From Candidatus Omnitrophota bacterium (GTDB lineage Bacteria > Omnitrophota > Gorgyraeia > Duberdicusellales > 4484-171), in the NCBI GenBank assembly GCA_018818105.1, contig JAHISK010000155.1:1-57853 (forward strand): DNA of 57,853 nt, written 5' to 3'. Under the pieces are notes generated by a model. The model made no database searches and had not been told where the DNA came from. It worked only from the letters and a program-made list of their open reading frames with translations. The first letter of the stretch is position 1. The number at the start of each line of letters is the position of its first letter. The position numbers and the translations under genes are program-made. Shown here one piece after another: positions 25,416-33,522 of this stretch.

Positions 25416-26141
25416 ATGAGAAAATTTGTTTTCAAAAAAGGAATAGCGTCTTTTAACAAATGTCTTAATTTTTTTGTTTTGTTGGTCAATGTGTTTAATA
25501 AAAAAAAGTTTTTATTTCGGTACCTGCCTTCCCAAATATTAATTAATTATATCAACTATCTTCCTCCAAAATATATTTTAGAGAGGAGTAAATGCTGTAT
25601 GGTAATAATGGTTTTCGTTATTACGTTTTTTCATTTCGCGAGTTATGGGCAGTCTATGGATAATGAAGGCGGTGATAAAGGCGCGCAGTCTTCTATTTCG
25701 AGAAATGAATTAAAAGATTTACAAACACAAGTACAAGATTATAAGGATACTATTGAGTTTCTAGAAAAAACCACACAATTTTTGCAGGAAGAGAACGATA
25801 GACTTATAAAAGAACGTGATCAGGGGATAAAGGAATCGAAAAAACAACAGGTAGTTATTAACGAACACAAAATATCTATCAATCATCTTTTAAATGAACT
25901 TAAAAGCGTTAAAGGTCAAGGAATCGATTATAAAAATAAGTTGGATGATTTAAATGAAAAAGTATTTACTTTGAGTAAAGAAAAAGATGTTTCATTAAAT
26001 GAGACAGATAAGATTCAAGGTAATTTAAATAGTTTGCAGAATGACTTTGCTAAATTAAAGGAGGAAAAAGAAGGGTTAGCTAAAGAAAAGGAAGCTTTTC
26101 AGATTAAGGATAAAAAATATCTGATCAGGTGGCTTCTTTAG
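25416..26141 (+). CDS. Giant coiled-coil protein, N-terminal part (frameshifted)
   Basis: 241 codons. Residues 62-80 (MVIMVFVITFFHFASYGQS) form a signal peptide or membrane anchor; from about residue 95 the chain is continuous heptad-like coiled coil (LKDLQTQVQDYKDTIEFLEK onward). Two starts are plausible: ATG 25416 (AAAGGGG RBS), giving a 61-residue basic extension, or ATG 25599 (GAGAGGAG at 25581-25588), giving a normal signal peptide. The coiled coil stops abruptly at IRWLL just before the next ORF, which continues the same pattern in the -1 frame. Very likely the 5' part of one gene of about 1,936 codons. Function unknown. Confidence 0.75.
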   Translation: MRKFVFKKGIASFNKCLNFFVLLVNVFNKKKFLFRYLPSQILINYINYLPPKYILERSKCCMVIMVFVITFFHFASYGQSMDNEGGDKGAQSSISRNELKDLQTQVQDYKDTIEFLEKTTQFLQEENDRLIKERDQGIKESKKQQVVINEHKISINHLLNELKSVKGQGIDYKNKLDDLNEKVFTLSKEKDVSLNETDKIQGNLNSLQNDFAKLKEEKEGLAKEKEAFQIKDKKYLIRWLL

Positions 26142-29100
26142 TTCAGGCAAATCAGCAGTTTAAGATTTCTCTCTCGGATAACGATATAGCGCTGAAAGAT
26201 TCTTTAAAAAAACTTAATGAAAAAGAAGATAAGGTAAAGGAATTTATTTCTCAACTACAAACGCTAAGCCTTAAGAATGAGAAATACGCGCAAAATATAG
26301 ATGATTTTAAAACGATGACAGCTTCTTTAGAGTCACAGGTTAAGACCTTAGCTAATGAGAATAATACAATTAAGAAAGAGTTAGTAAATTCAAAGAATTT
26401 GTCAGATAGTCTAGATTCGGATAAACAGAATAATCTTGTGAAGATAGCTGATTTAGAGAAAGAAAATAGGAAACAACAAGAAATAGTTGTTAAATTGAAA
26501 ATGCAGGATTTAGCAAAACTCAATAAAGAAAAAATTGCCTTAACAGATACTATCGAAAGCTATAGGGCTATGTTGGCAGAGAGTAAGGAAGAATTGAGTA
26601 ACGTTATCCAAAGTAAATCGCAAATGAATGAGAAGTTAGTTAAGGTAGAAGATGTCATAAATAACATTGAGGAAAGGAATAAAGAGTTAGAAAAAGAAAG
26701 TATAGAATTTGCTAAAACTCTAAAAGAGTTAAGCCAATTACGAAATAAATTAAGTGATGCTCAGGAGAACAACAGGATTATCGGTGAACGTATTTTGCAA
26801 GATAATAAAACAGCGGATAGAGAAAAAGCTGAATTAAAAAAAGTTATAGAGGAGAATAAACTAGCCTTACTCAATAGAGATAAAGAGTTAGAAAAGATTA
26901 AAGATGAAAATAGCCGATTTTTAAATCAATTAGCAAAGACGGATAACGATAATGAAATACTAAAATCAGAAAAAGAAAGATTAGAAGAAGTTGTTGCTCA
27001 ATTAAAAGTAGGTAATGAAAAGTATAGTCGGGTTTATGGCCAATTAACCCAAGCAAAGAAAGAAGTTGAAACGTTAAGAGAAGAAAACTCTGTATTTAAG
27101 GGCGATATTCTTAAGTTAAGATTAGTTAAAGAAGAAAATAGCCAGCTTGTCAATCAATTAGCGAACGCAAAGAAAGATATAACAACATTAAGAAGAGAAA
27201 ATGGAGTATTAGATGAAGCCACTTCCCAATTAAGAGAGGTTAACGCCCAGCGTAGTCAGCTTGCTAACCAATTAGCAAAAGCGGTGAAGGATATTGAATT
27301 ATTTAGGCAAGAGAATATCCGGTTAAAAGACGATGTCTCAATGTTTATAAAACAGGTTGCTGATTTAAATAAGGATAAGGTCGCGCTAAGAGGATCTGAA
27401 ATCAATTATCTTAATAAAGTTAAGGGGTTAGAAAATCAAATAGATAAATATGGTGTTTCGGTATCAAAAATTGAAGAGAACTTAAATCAGGTAAAACAAG
27501 AAAAAAATGCTTTAGATAATAACTTGAAAAAGGTAGAGAGCGAAAAGGAAAATATTGAGACATCAAATGTCGAGTTAAAAGAAGAAAATACTAGATTAAC
27601 AGAAAAGATATCCGATATAGAGAAGATGGTTGTTTCTTTGAGTAAAACAGAAAAAGAAAATCAAGAATATGCTGCTAAAGTTATGCGGTTGGAAGAAGAA
27701 GTTAAAGATTATAAGGCCCTAATTGTCAAAAAAGACTTTCTTAACGAAGAGAAAATAAAACAGGCTTCTAATAAATGGAAAAAATCCATAGATGAATATG
27801 TTGATAAATTAGCCGAGTTGACGATTCGTTCAGAAAAGAAAGATAGTGAAAAAAAAGAGTTGGTATCAAAAACTGATGATTTAAATAAAGGGCTTAATGA
27901 AGCTAACGCTAAGAATATAATGTTAGAAAAAGAAAAACTAATAATTCTTAAGAGCGTTGATGACTTTAATGCGGTTAAAGATGAATTAAAACTAACAAAA
28001 AATCAGAGGCAAGAGTATTCCAATAGAATGCAAGCCTTAGAGAAAGAAGTCACGAGTTATAAAGGGTTGATGGCTAAAGCAGAAAAAGAATTTACAAATA
28101 AGCTTAATGATATAGCAAAGGAAACTGATAATAAATTCAATAATAGAGTGGCGGAGTTAAACGGTACTATTAATGAATATAAAATAGCGATGACTAAAAC
28201 CTTGGATGAGTTAACCCAAATAAAGGTAGAAGGAGAAAAATCCAAAAAAGAAATAGGTAATTTAGATGAAACACTTAATTTAGTTAGAAACAGAAATGAA
28301 AATTTAACCAAAGAAAAACAAGATCTTATCTCGATGGTTGAAAACTTGAGCGCAGTCAAAGGAGAATTAAGCGCAGCCCAAGGGAGGAATAAAGAATACA
28401 CTAATAAAATAGACTTTTTAGAAAACGAAAACGATAAGTATAAAAAAATATTAGCCCAAAAAGATAAGATAATTAAAGGTGAAAAAGAATCCGTGGCAGG
28501 TATTATAAATAACCATAAAGGCTCCTTAGCTGAATTGAATAGTAAGATAAAGCAAATTAGTATGGAGAAAGAAGCGGTTGTGAATAATGTTAGTTCTTTA
28601 TCCTCGTCGTTACAGGTAGCTTTAGAAAATAATAAGCAATTGCAAACGGAAAAACAGGGGTTTTTAGTCAAAATTAAAGCGATAGACGAAGTTGGGAATA
28701 AAATTAGTAACGAGCTTAAGAGTGTAAAAGATGAAAAACAAGGATTTTTAGGAAAGCTAAATGTATTACAAAATAAAATTAAAAAGTATAAAGATCTTCT
28801 TGCCCGAAGAGATTTAAATGAAGAGGAAAAGATCAATAACGAAACCGCGCGTCTGCAAAATGTAGTTAATAGTTATAAAGGCTCATTATCGGAAACAACC
28901 GCTGAATTAAAAAATATCAAAGATAAGAATAATGAATACGCTCAAGAAATCGATAGTTTAGAGAAGTCTAGAGATTTATTACAGGCGCAAAATAAATCCT
29001 TGCAAGAATCTAATGAATCTCTAGAATTAGCTAAAAGTAAACAGGCTGAGGAGGTTGAAGCTATTAATGGGAATAGTCGGCAGATTCAAGACCAATTAAC

Positions 29101-31225
29101 AAAAGAAGTTAATACTTTAAGGGGGGATATCCAAGATTTTCGGACAAAAAAAGATATAGCGTATAAAAAAATCGAGGCATTAACCGAAGAGATAAAGCAA
29201 AACAAAGAATTATTTGCCAAAGAAAAAAATAGTTTTGATGTAAAGATTGCTAAGAATACGGGTAAATTTAATAACGCTATTGATGAGTACAAGACCCAGT
29301 TAAGTAGTATCCGTAAAGAATTAACTAAGACTGCCGCCGAAAAAAATGAATATATGAATAATCTTCGTGAAACACAGAACCAATTAGCCGCGGTAAAAAA
29401 TAGTGAGAATATGATTCAAAAGGAAAGAAGTCTTTTAGTAAAAAAACTTCAGCATTTAGATAGCGTGGAGCAAGAGTTTAAAGAAGTCCAAAATGATAAT
29501 CTGAAATATCTTGCTAGGATAGATGAATTACAGAAAGCTCAACAAAGTGAAAAAAATGTTTATAGTGACAATATCAATAGGATGAAAAATGAACTTAGCG
29601 AAAGGATTGAATCGTTAGAAAAAAATAATCAAGAGTATAAAAATTCTTTAGATGAAATAGCGTCGCGATTAACTAAGGAGAATAGTAAGAATAGAGAATA
29701 TATGAGTGAAATAGGTAAATTAGAAAATAGTTTAGAAATGGCTAATAATAAATTAAATATAGCCTCCGAAGATAAACAAAAAATTTCGGAGATGAACAAA
29801 GATTTAATAGGAAAGTATGATGTTGCGAAAAAGGAACAGGAGAATCTTAGGGCTGGATTCGCGAAACAAGTAGGCAGTTTACGATATAACATAGAAAAAT
29901 TAAGTCAGGAAAAAAATCAATATAGTGAGAAAATAAAAAATGCGAAAAAGAAACTGAGTGAGCGGGAAAATCAATTAGTTTCGATTGAGACTGAATCCAA
30001 ACAGCGCCAAGCGAGCCAAACAGAACAAATAAATCAAATCATAAGAGAGCATCAGGTGGTATTACATAAAATGCAGGAATCTTTAAATGAAAGTCAAATG
30101 GGTAGCAAAGCGTATAGAGATAAGATAGAAAACTTAGAGAATCAAATAGTCGGTTTTAAGGAAAACGATTCTATCTTTCATAATGAGAAAGAGACCCTCG
30201 TGAAAAAAATACAAGAGTTAACCAGTATTCAGAACGATTACAGCGAATTAAGAAAACAGGCGCAAAGTTATCAGGGGCAATTAGATGTATTACAAAAAGA
30301 AAAGAATAAATACCAAAAGTTAGTTAATGAGAATAGTAGTCAGTTGCAGGATAAATTCAGTAAAGAAATACAAGTTTTAAACGATGAAAATAATAAATAT
30401 AAAGCCTCTTTAGATCAAACTAATAAAAATTTTAAAGAAGTTAATTCTAAAAATATCGAATATAAAAATAGAGTTCAGAATTCAGAAGAAGCTCTGAAAG
30501 TGTTAAAGCAAGGATATGCTTCTTTGGAAAAAGAAAAAGAGCTTGCTATAGTGGCAAAAGATGATCAAATCAAAGAAAATATTTCTATTCAAGATAATTC
30601 CAGTGAGTTAAAAACTGTGTTTGCTCAAAAAGAACAAGTATTCAAAGAAGCTATTAAAAAATTTCAAGAGAAAGAAAAGAGTCTTGAAAATGTTTTGGTG
30701 GAATTGAAAGAAGTTAAATTAGAAAAAGAAAAATATATAAGTCAAATAAATGATTTTAATAAAACAGTACAGGTGTTAAAGGGAAGAATTGAAAACATAG
30801 AAAATAAAAAAGATATGTTTGCTCAAAAGACAGAAAAGTTACAAGAAATAATTGACGCATTTAAGAAGAAAGAAGCTCAAAATCATAATTATCTCGCGAC
30901 AATTAATGTTCTGCAAAAGGAAATTGATAAATCTAATAAATTACTTTCAGAACGCAAGGAAAGTGATGTTTTCTTAAGTGATGAGAGCGGACAGCAGTTA
31001 AAAGAGAGAATATGCTATCTAGAAGAAAAATGTGACCGGATCGAAAAATCAAAAGAGGAACTCGCGCAATCATATGAAGCAAAAAGGTTTTATGATAGTG
31101 TGTCTTTGAAGAAAGAGAACGCGAGATTACGGCGAGTTTTAGCGAACATGACGGATAGATTTGAAAGTACGGAAGAGAAACAGGACGAAAAATATTTTAG
31201 TGAAGCACAAAATTTAAGAGAATAA
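26129..31225 (+). CDS. Giant coiled-coil protein, main part
   Basis: 1,698 codons from a GTG at 26129 that has no RBS, so it is probably not an independent start. Open upstream only to TAA at 26111; reading through the A6 run at 26112-26117 with one extra A joins the upstream ORF as DKK-ISDQVASLVQ. Almost the whole chain is Lys/Glu/Leu/Asn-rich coiled coil with recurring words such as KLNVLQNKIKKYKDLLA, SYKGSLSE and ENLENQI-like heptads about every 90-150 residues, suggesting internal duplication. No enzymatic domain is seen. If the upstream signal sequence applies it would be periplasmic or surface-located. Such proteins may be structural; SMC-type ATPase motifs are absent. Confidence 0.75.
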   Translation: MASLVQANQQFKISLSDNDIALKDSLKKLNEKEDKVKEFISQLQTLSLKNEKYAQNIDDFKTMTASLESQVKTLANENNTIKKELVNSKNLSDSLDSDKQNNLVKIADLEKENRKQQEIVVKLKMQDLAKLNKEKIALTDTIESYRAMLAESKEELSNVIQSKSQMNEKLVKVEDVINNIEERNKELEKESIEFAKTLKELSQLRNKLSDAQENNRIIGERILQDNKTADREKAELKKVIEENKLALLNRDKELEKIKDENSRFLNQLAKTDNDNEILKSEKERLEEVVAQLKVGNEKYSRVYGQLTQAKKEVETLREENSVFKGDILKLRLVKEENSQLVNQLANAKKDITTLRRENGVLDEATSQLREVNAQRSQLANQLAKAVKDIELFRQENIRLKDDVSMFIKQVADLNKDKVALRGSEINYLNKVKGLENQIDKYGVSVSKIEENLNQVKQEKNALDNNLKKVESEKENIETSNVELKEENTRLTEKISDIEKMVVSLSKTEKENQEYAAKVMRLEEEVKDYKALIVKKDFLNEEKIKQASNKWKKSIDEYVDKLAELTIRSEKKDSEKKELVSKTDDLNKGLNEANAKNIMLEKEKLIILKSVDDFNAVKDELKLTKNQRQEYSNRMQALEKEVTSYKGLMAKAEKEFTNKLNDIAKETDNKFNNRVAELNGTINEYKIAMTKTLDELTQIKVEGEKSKKEIGNLDETLNLVRNRNENLTKEKQDLISMVENLSAVKGELSAAQGRNKEYTNKIDFLENENDKYKKILAQKDKIIKGEKESVAGIINNHKGSLAELNSKIKQISMEKEAVVNNVSSLSSSLQVALENNKQLQTEKQGFLVKIKAIDEVGNKISNELKSVKDEKQGFLGKLNVLQNKIKKYKDLLARRDLNEEEKINNETARLQNVVNSYKGSLSETTAELKNIKDKNNEYAQEIDSLEKSRDLLQAQNKSLQESNESLELAKSKQAEEVEAINGNSRQIQDQLTKEVNTLRGDIQDFRTKKDIAYKKIEALTEEIKQNKELFAKEKNSFDVKIAKNTGKFNNAIDEYKTQLSSIRKELTKTAAEKNEYMNNLRETQNQLAAVKNSENMIQKERSLLVKKLQHLDSVEQEFKEVQNDNLKYLARIDELQKAQQSEKNVYSDNINRMKNELSERIESLEKNNQEYKNSLDEIASRLTKENSKNREYMSEIGKLENSLEMANNKLNIASEDKQKISEMNKDLIGKYDVAKKEQENLRAGFAKQVGSLRYNIEKLSQEKNQYSEKIKNAKKKLSERENQLVSIETESKQRQASQTEQINQIIREHQVVLHKMQESLNESQMGSKAYRDKIENLENQIVGFKENDSIFHNEKETLVKKIQELTSIQNDYSELRKQAQSYQGQLDVLQKEKNKYQKLVNENSSQLQDKFSKEIQVLNDENNKYKASLDQTNKNFKEVNSKNIEYKNRVQNSEEALKVLKQGYASLEKEKELAIVAKDDQIKENISIQDNSSELKTVFAQKEQVFKEAIKKFQEKEKSLENVLVELKEVKLEKEKYISQINDFNKTVQVLKGRIENIENKKDMFAQKTEKLQEIIDAFKKKEAQNHNYLATINVLQKEIDKSNKLLSERKESDVFLSDESGQQLKERICYLEEKCDRIEKSKEELAQSYEAKRFYDSVSLKKENARLRRVLANMTDRFESTEEKQDEKYFSEAQNLRE

Positions 31226-31272
31226 GAGATTTTTTATTCTCCTACGCTAATACCCCGCGGTTTGCTGCGGGG
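31217..31272 (+). repeat. Two hairpins at the 3' end of the coiled-coil gene
   Basis: GAGAATAA (31217-31224) pairs with TTATTCTC (31234-31241) across the stop codon, and CCCCGC (31253-31258) pairs with GCGGGG (31267-31272) around GGTTTGCT. The second, TACCCCGCGGTTTGCTGCGGGG, resembles a common REP-type palindrome. Neither is followed by a T-run. The remaining gap to 31495 also has ATAACTCC/GGGAGTTAT (31310 and 31327) and the 31358-31392 repeat but no gene. Confidence 0.55.
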
Positions 31273-31357
31273 AAAATGGGATTTCATTAGGTTGATATAA
31301 TTCTGCTTTATAACTCCTTGGTATTTAGGGAGTTATCAATTTTCTTGCCGGCGAGAT

Positions 31358-31392
31358 TATGGAGCTGTTGTAAAGTTTAATAGTCTCTGATT
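31358..31392 (+). repeat. Diverged copy of the 25148-25182 repeat
   Basis: Begins TATGGAGCTGTTGTAAAGTT and ends TAGTCTCTGATT; 27 of 35 bases match 25148-25182. The hairpin has decayed relative to the upstream copy. Together they bracket the giant coiled-coil gene in direct orientation. Confidence 0.55.
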
Positions 31393-31495
31393 CCGAAGAT
31401 TTCCACCAGAGGCGGACCAGCCTCAGTCTGAAAATCTTGATTGCAATGATTGAAAATCTTAGGTTTTTAATAGTATCAACAACGCCATTATTCGG

Positions 31496-31524
31496 TTGGA
31501 TTAAAATTAAACTTATGTTATAGT
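31496..31524 (+). promoter_or_regulatory. Sigma-70-type promoter for TonB-like gene
   Basis: TTGGAT (31496-31501), 17-base spacer, TATAGT (31519-31524). The expected transcription start, about seven bases downstream, falls on or next to the ATG at 31533, so the transcript would be leaderless. No Shine-Dalgarno is visible. Confidence 0.6.
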
Positions 31525-31532
31525 AATGTGCT

Positions 31533-32198
31533 ATGAAACAGTATTGGAAGTTATCTTTAATCATATCAGTTATGGTTCATCTTACTGGATTTTTTGGCAT
31601 GTTACCGCTTTTTAAAAGTAAGAATATCTTTGTTGATAAAGAAATAACTATGGAGCTAGATGTAATTTCCCAAGAGAACGAACATCTAGAGAATTTTAAA
31701 GATGATATGCCAACGGATTTAAACGAGATGAGCACACCGGTTCCCCCTTATATCGATAATTTCATGGAAAAAATGATGGTTAAAGGAGAACAGAATTCGG
31801 CGTTAAATAAATCGCAGATTATTGAAAAGAGTATCAAATCGATAGCTTTTTCCGATAAAACACTTAATATATTGAAGGATACCTTTTTAAATAAAGAATT
31901 ACGAGGCAATCCGGCTTATATGGATTATTATCAAACAATACGTGAAAAAGTGAGGAAAAACGCGTATCGTTATTATAATAGCAAAGAAAGAGGAGAAATC
32001 TTTTTGAGTTTTATCGTTTTATCAGATGGAAAATTAAAAGATGTTCATTTAAGAAGAGAATCAGGTATTAGTAATGATTTAATTAATAATGCTTTGCGTA
32101 GTGTAAGAGAATCGAGCCCTTTTCCCGTTTTCCCGCAGGAATTAAAGGATTATCCATCTTTGCAATTTAATCTTTCGATACATTTTAAGAATAATTAA
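31533..32198 (+). CDS. TonB/TolA-type energy-transducing protein
   Basis: 221 residues. A single N-terminal membrane helix (about 7-26, LSLIISVMVHLTGFFGMLPL) precedes an acidic linker and a C-terminal TonB-like domain from about residue 130 (YYQTIREKVRKNAYRYYNSK, then GEIFLSFIVLSDGKLKDVHL and LINNALRSVRESSPFPVFPQ). Such proteins couple the inner-membrane proton gradient to outer-membrane processes through ExbB/ExbD-type motors. The Pro-rich spacer usual in TonB is missing, and exbBD is not in the window. It follows the giant coiled-coil gene; a joint role is only a suggestion. Confidence 0.8.
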   Translation: MKQYWKLSLIISVMVHLTGFFGMLPLFKSKNIFVDKEITMELDVISQENEHLENFKDDMPTDLNEMSTPVPPYIDNFMEKMMVKGEQNSALNKSQIIEKSIKSIAFSDKTLNILKDTFLNKELRGNPAYMDYYQTIREKVRKNAYRYYNSKERGEIFLSFIVLSDGKLKDVHLRRESGISNDLINNALRSVRESSPFPVFPQELKDYPSLQFNLSIHFKNN

Positions 32199-32227
32199 TA
32201 GATATATTATACTATTTTAGTAAAAGT

Positions 32228-32380
32228 AGAGGAATATTAAAGGATTTAGATGTTTGCGTAAATAATGATATAATAATAAATTTTACTGCGTTTAAAAATG
32301 TTCATGTTGATTCAGGCGGGTATGGAATATCCTGGAATGATAATATTGATTTAGAGGAAGGCGAAGACATATCCTTATAA
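32228..32380 (+). pseudogene. Remnant of DUF2442-like protein
   Basis: The frame ending at TAA 32378-32380 reads RGILKDLDVCVNNDIIINFT, then VHVDSGGYGISWNDNIDL. The GGYGISWND-x-IDL ending is characteristic of DUF2442 proteins, often found with toxin-antitoxin partners. No start codon or upstream half is present in this frame, and no partner gene is seen, so it is read as a decayed 3' fragment. Identification rests on the ending motif alone. Confidence 0.5.
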
Positions 32381-32426
32381 TAAGTCGATACTATCAATAA
32401 AATTACCCCAATTTGCAATATTTCCC

Positions 32427-32455
32427 TTTACAATTTAATTCCTAGGTTGTATAAT
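32427..32455 (+). promoter_or_regulatory. Sigma-70-type promoter for hisG
   Basis: TTTACA (32427-32432), 17-base spacer, TATAAT (32450-32455). Predicted start near 32462 leaves about 35 bases before the ATG at 32497. Very close to consensus. Confidence 0.75.
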
Positions 32456-32496
32456 CGTACGTCGTTAGAATTGTGTCAATAAACATATATATATCA

Positions 32497-33372
32497 ATGA
32501 AAACACTGAAGTTAGGATTACCAAAAGGAAGTTTACAGGCGAAAACATTAGAGCTTTTTAAGTTGGCGGGATTTGACGTTTACGTAAGCCCTCGGTCGTA
32601 TTTTCCTTCAATTGATGACCCAGAGATCAAAATTGTGCTTATTCGCGCGCAGGAAATGGCACGGTACGTTGAAGAAGGCGTGTTAGATTGTGGGATTACC
32701 GGCGAAGACTGGGTGTTGGAAAACAATTCTGACGTTTTACGGTTGGAAGAGCTACTTTATGCTAAAAGGACGTTAAACCCGGTACGGTGGGTGTTAGCAG
32801 TTAAAGATGACTCGAAAATAAAGAAGATAGAAGATTTGAAGGGTAAGAGAATTGCCACTGAATTAGTTAATTATACAAAAAAGTTTTTTAAAAAGAAAAA
32901 AATAGACGTTGAAGTTGAGTTTAGCTGGGGAGCTACGGAAGTTAAAGTTAAAAGCGGTCTTGTTGACGCTATCGTTGAGCTTACTGAAACTGGAGAAAGT
33001 CTGAAGGCTAATAGTTTAAAGATAATAGATACCTTATGTGAATCGACAACAAAGTTTATCGCTAATAAATCTTCCTATGACGATAGTTGGAAGAAAAAGA
33101 AGATGGATTATTTGTTATTGCTTCTTAAGGGGGCGCTGAATGCTAGAGGAAAGGTAGGCTTAAAATTGAATGTTAAGAAAGAAAATTTAGATAGTATTTT
33201 AGAATTGCTTCCCGCGCTGAAAAAACCAACGGTTTCAACGTTGACGGTAAAGGATTGGTACGCGGTAGAAGTTATAATTGATGAGAAAGATGTTAAACGG
33301 CTAATTCCCGCGTTTAAAGAAAACGGCGCGCAAGGAATAATTGAGTATCCGTTAAACAAGTTAATTTATTAA
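32497..33372 (+). CDS. hisG: ATP phosphoribosyltransferase, long form
   Basis: First step of histidine synthesis: ATP + PRPP to phosphoribosyl-ATP. Starting at ATG 32497 gives 291 residues beginning [20 protein letters not shown]; an in-frame GTG at 32473 adds MSINIYIS and is less likely. Catalytic-domain motifs: [13 protein letters not shown], and the PRPP-binding [19 protein letters not shown] at about 170. Residues beyond about 215 form the ACT-like regulatory domain of the long form, implying histidine feedback control. It stands alone, with no other his gene in the window. Confidence 0.94.
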   Translation: MKTLKLGLPKGSLQAKTLELFKLAGFDVYVSPRSYFPSIDDPEIKIVLIRAQEMARYVEEGVLDCGITGEDWVLENNSDVLRLEELLYAKRTLNPVRWVLAVKDDSKIKKIEDLKGKRIATELVNYTKKFFKKKKIDVEVEFSWGATEVKVKSGLVDAIVELTETGESLKANSLKIIDTLCESTTKFIANKSSYDDSWKKKKMDYLLLLLKGALNARGKVGLKLNVKKENLDSILELLPALKKPTVSTLTVKDWYAVEVIIDEKDVKRLIPAFKENGAQGIIEYPLNKLIY

Positions 33373-33374
33373 AC

Positions 33375-33405
33375 TGTAGGGGAGGGTTTTGAACCCTCCC
33401 GTTAC
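33375..33405 (+). repeat. REP-like hairpin downstream of hisG
   Basis: TGTAGG then a perfect GGGAGGGTT-TTG-AACCCTCCC hairpin (33380-33400) and GTTAC. It shares the TGTAGGGG start and CCCGTTAC end with the 19583 copy. It begins two bases after the hisG stop and lacks a T-run. Confidence 0.7.
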
Positions 33406-33429
33406 TTTAAAGGTTGAGGTAAAAGTCAT

Positions 33430-33519
33430 ATGCCTTGTGGAAAGAAGAAAAAAATCAAGAAAGTTAAAAGACACTGGTTTAAGAAAAGAAGAAAACAGCA
33501 AAGACATAAAGCACAATAA
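33430..33519 (+). CDS. Tiny basic protein, AURKAIP1/COX24 (mS38)-like
   Basis: 29 residues, MPCGKKKKIKKVKRHWFKKR and RKQQRHKAQ; more than half are Lys or Arg. The pattern MPxGKKxKxxKV-x3-H-x-KK-R-R-x5-RHK resembles the very short bacterial AURKAIP1/COX24-domain proteins, relatives of mitochondrial ribosomal protein mS38 that bind the small subunit. A weak GAGGTAAAAG precedes the ATG. It ends three bases before the TPR gene. Assignment is from residue pattern; it is too short for certainty. Confidence 0.6.
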   Translation: MPCGKKKKIKKVKRHWFKKRRKQQRHKAQ

Positions 33520-33522
33520 TTA

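Noticed and set aside
28057-28836. 259-codon ORF on the minus strand within the coiled-coil gene
   Set aside because: Ser/Phe/Leu-rich translation is the mirror of Lys/Glu/Asn codons on the other strand; no RBS and no recognisable motif.
25416-31225. SMC/Rad50-type ATPase
   Set aside because: Long coiled coil only; no Walker A, signature or Walker B motifs at either end.
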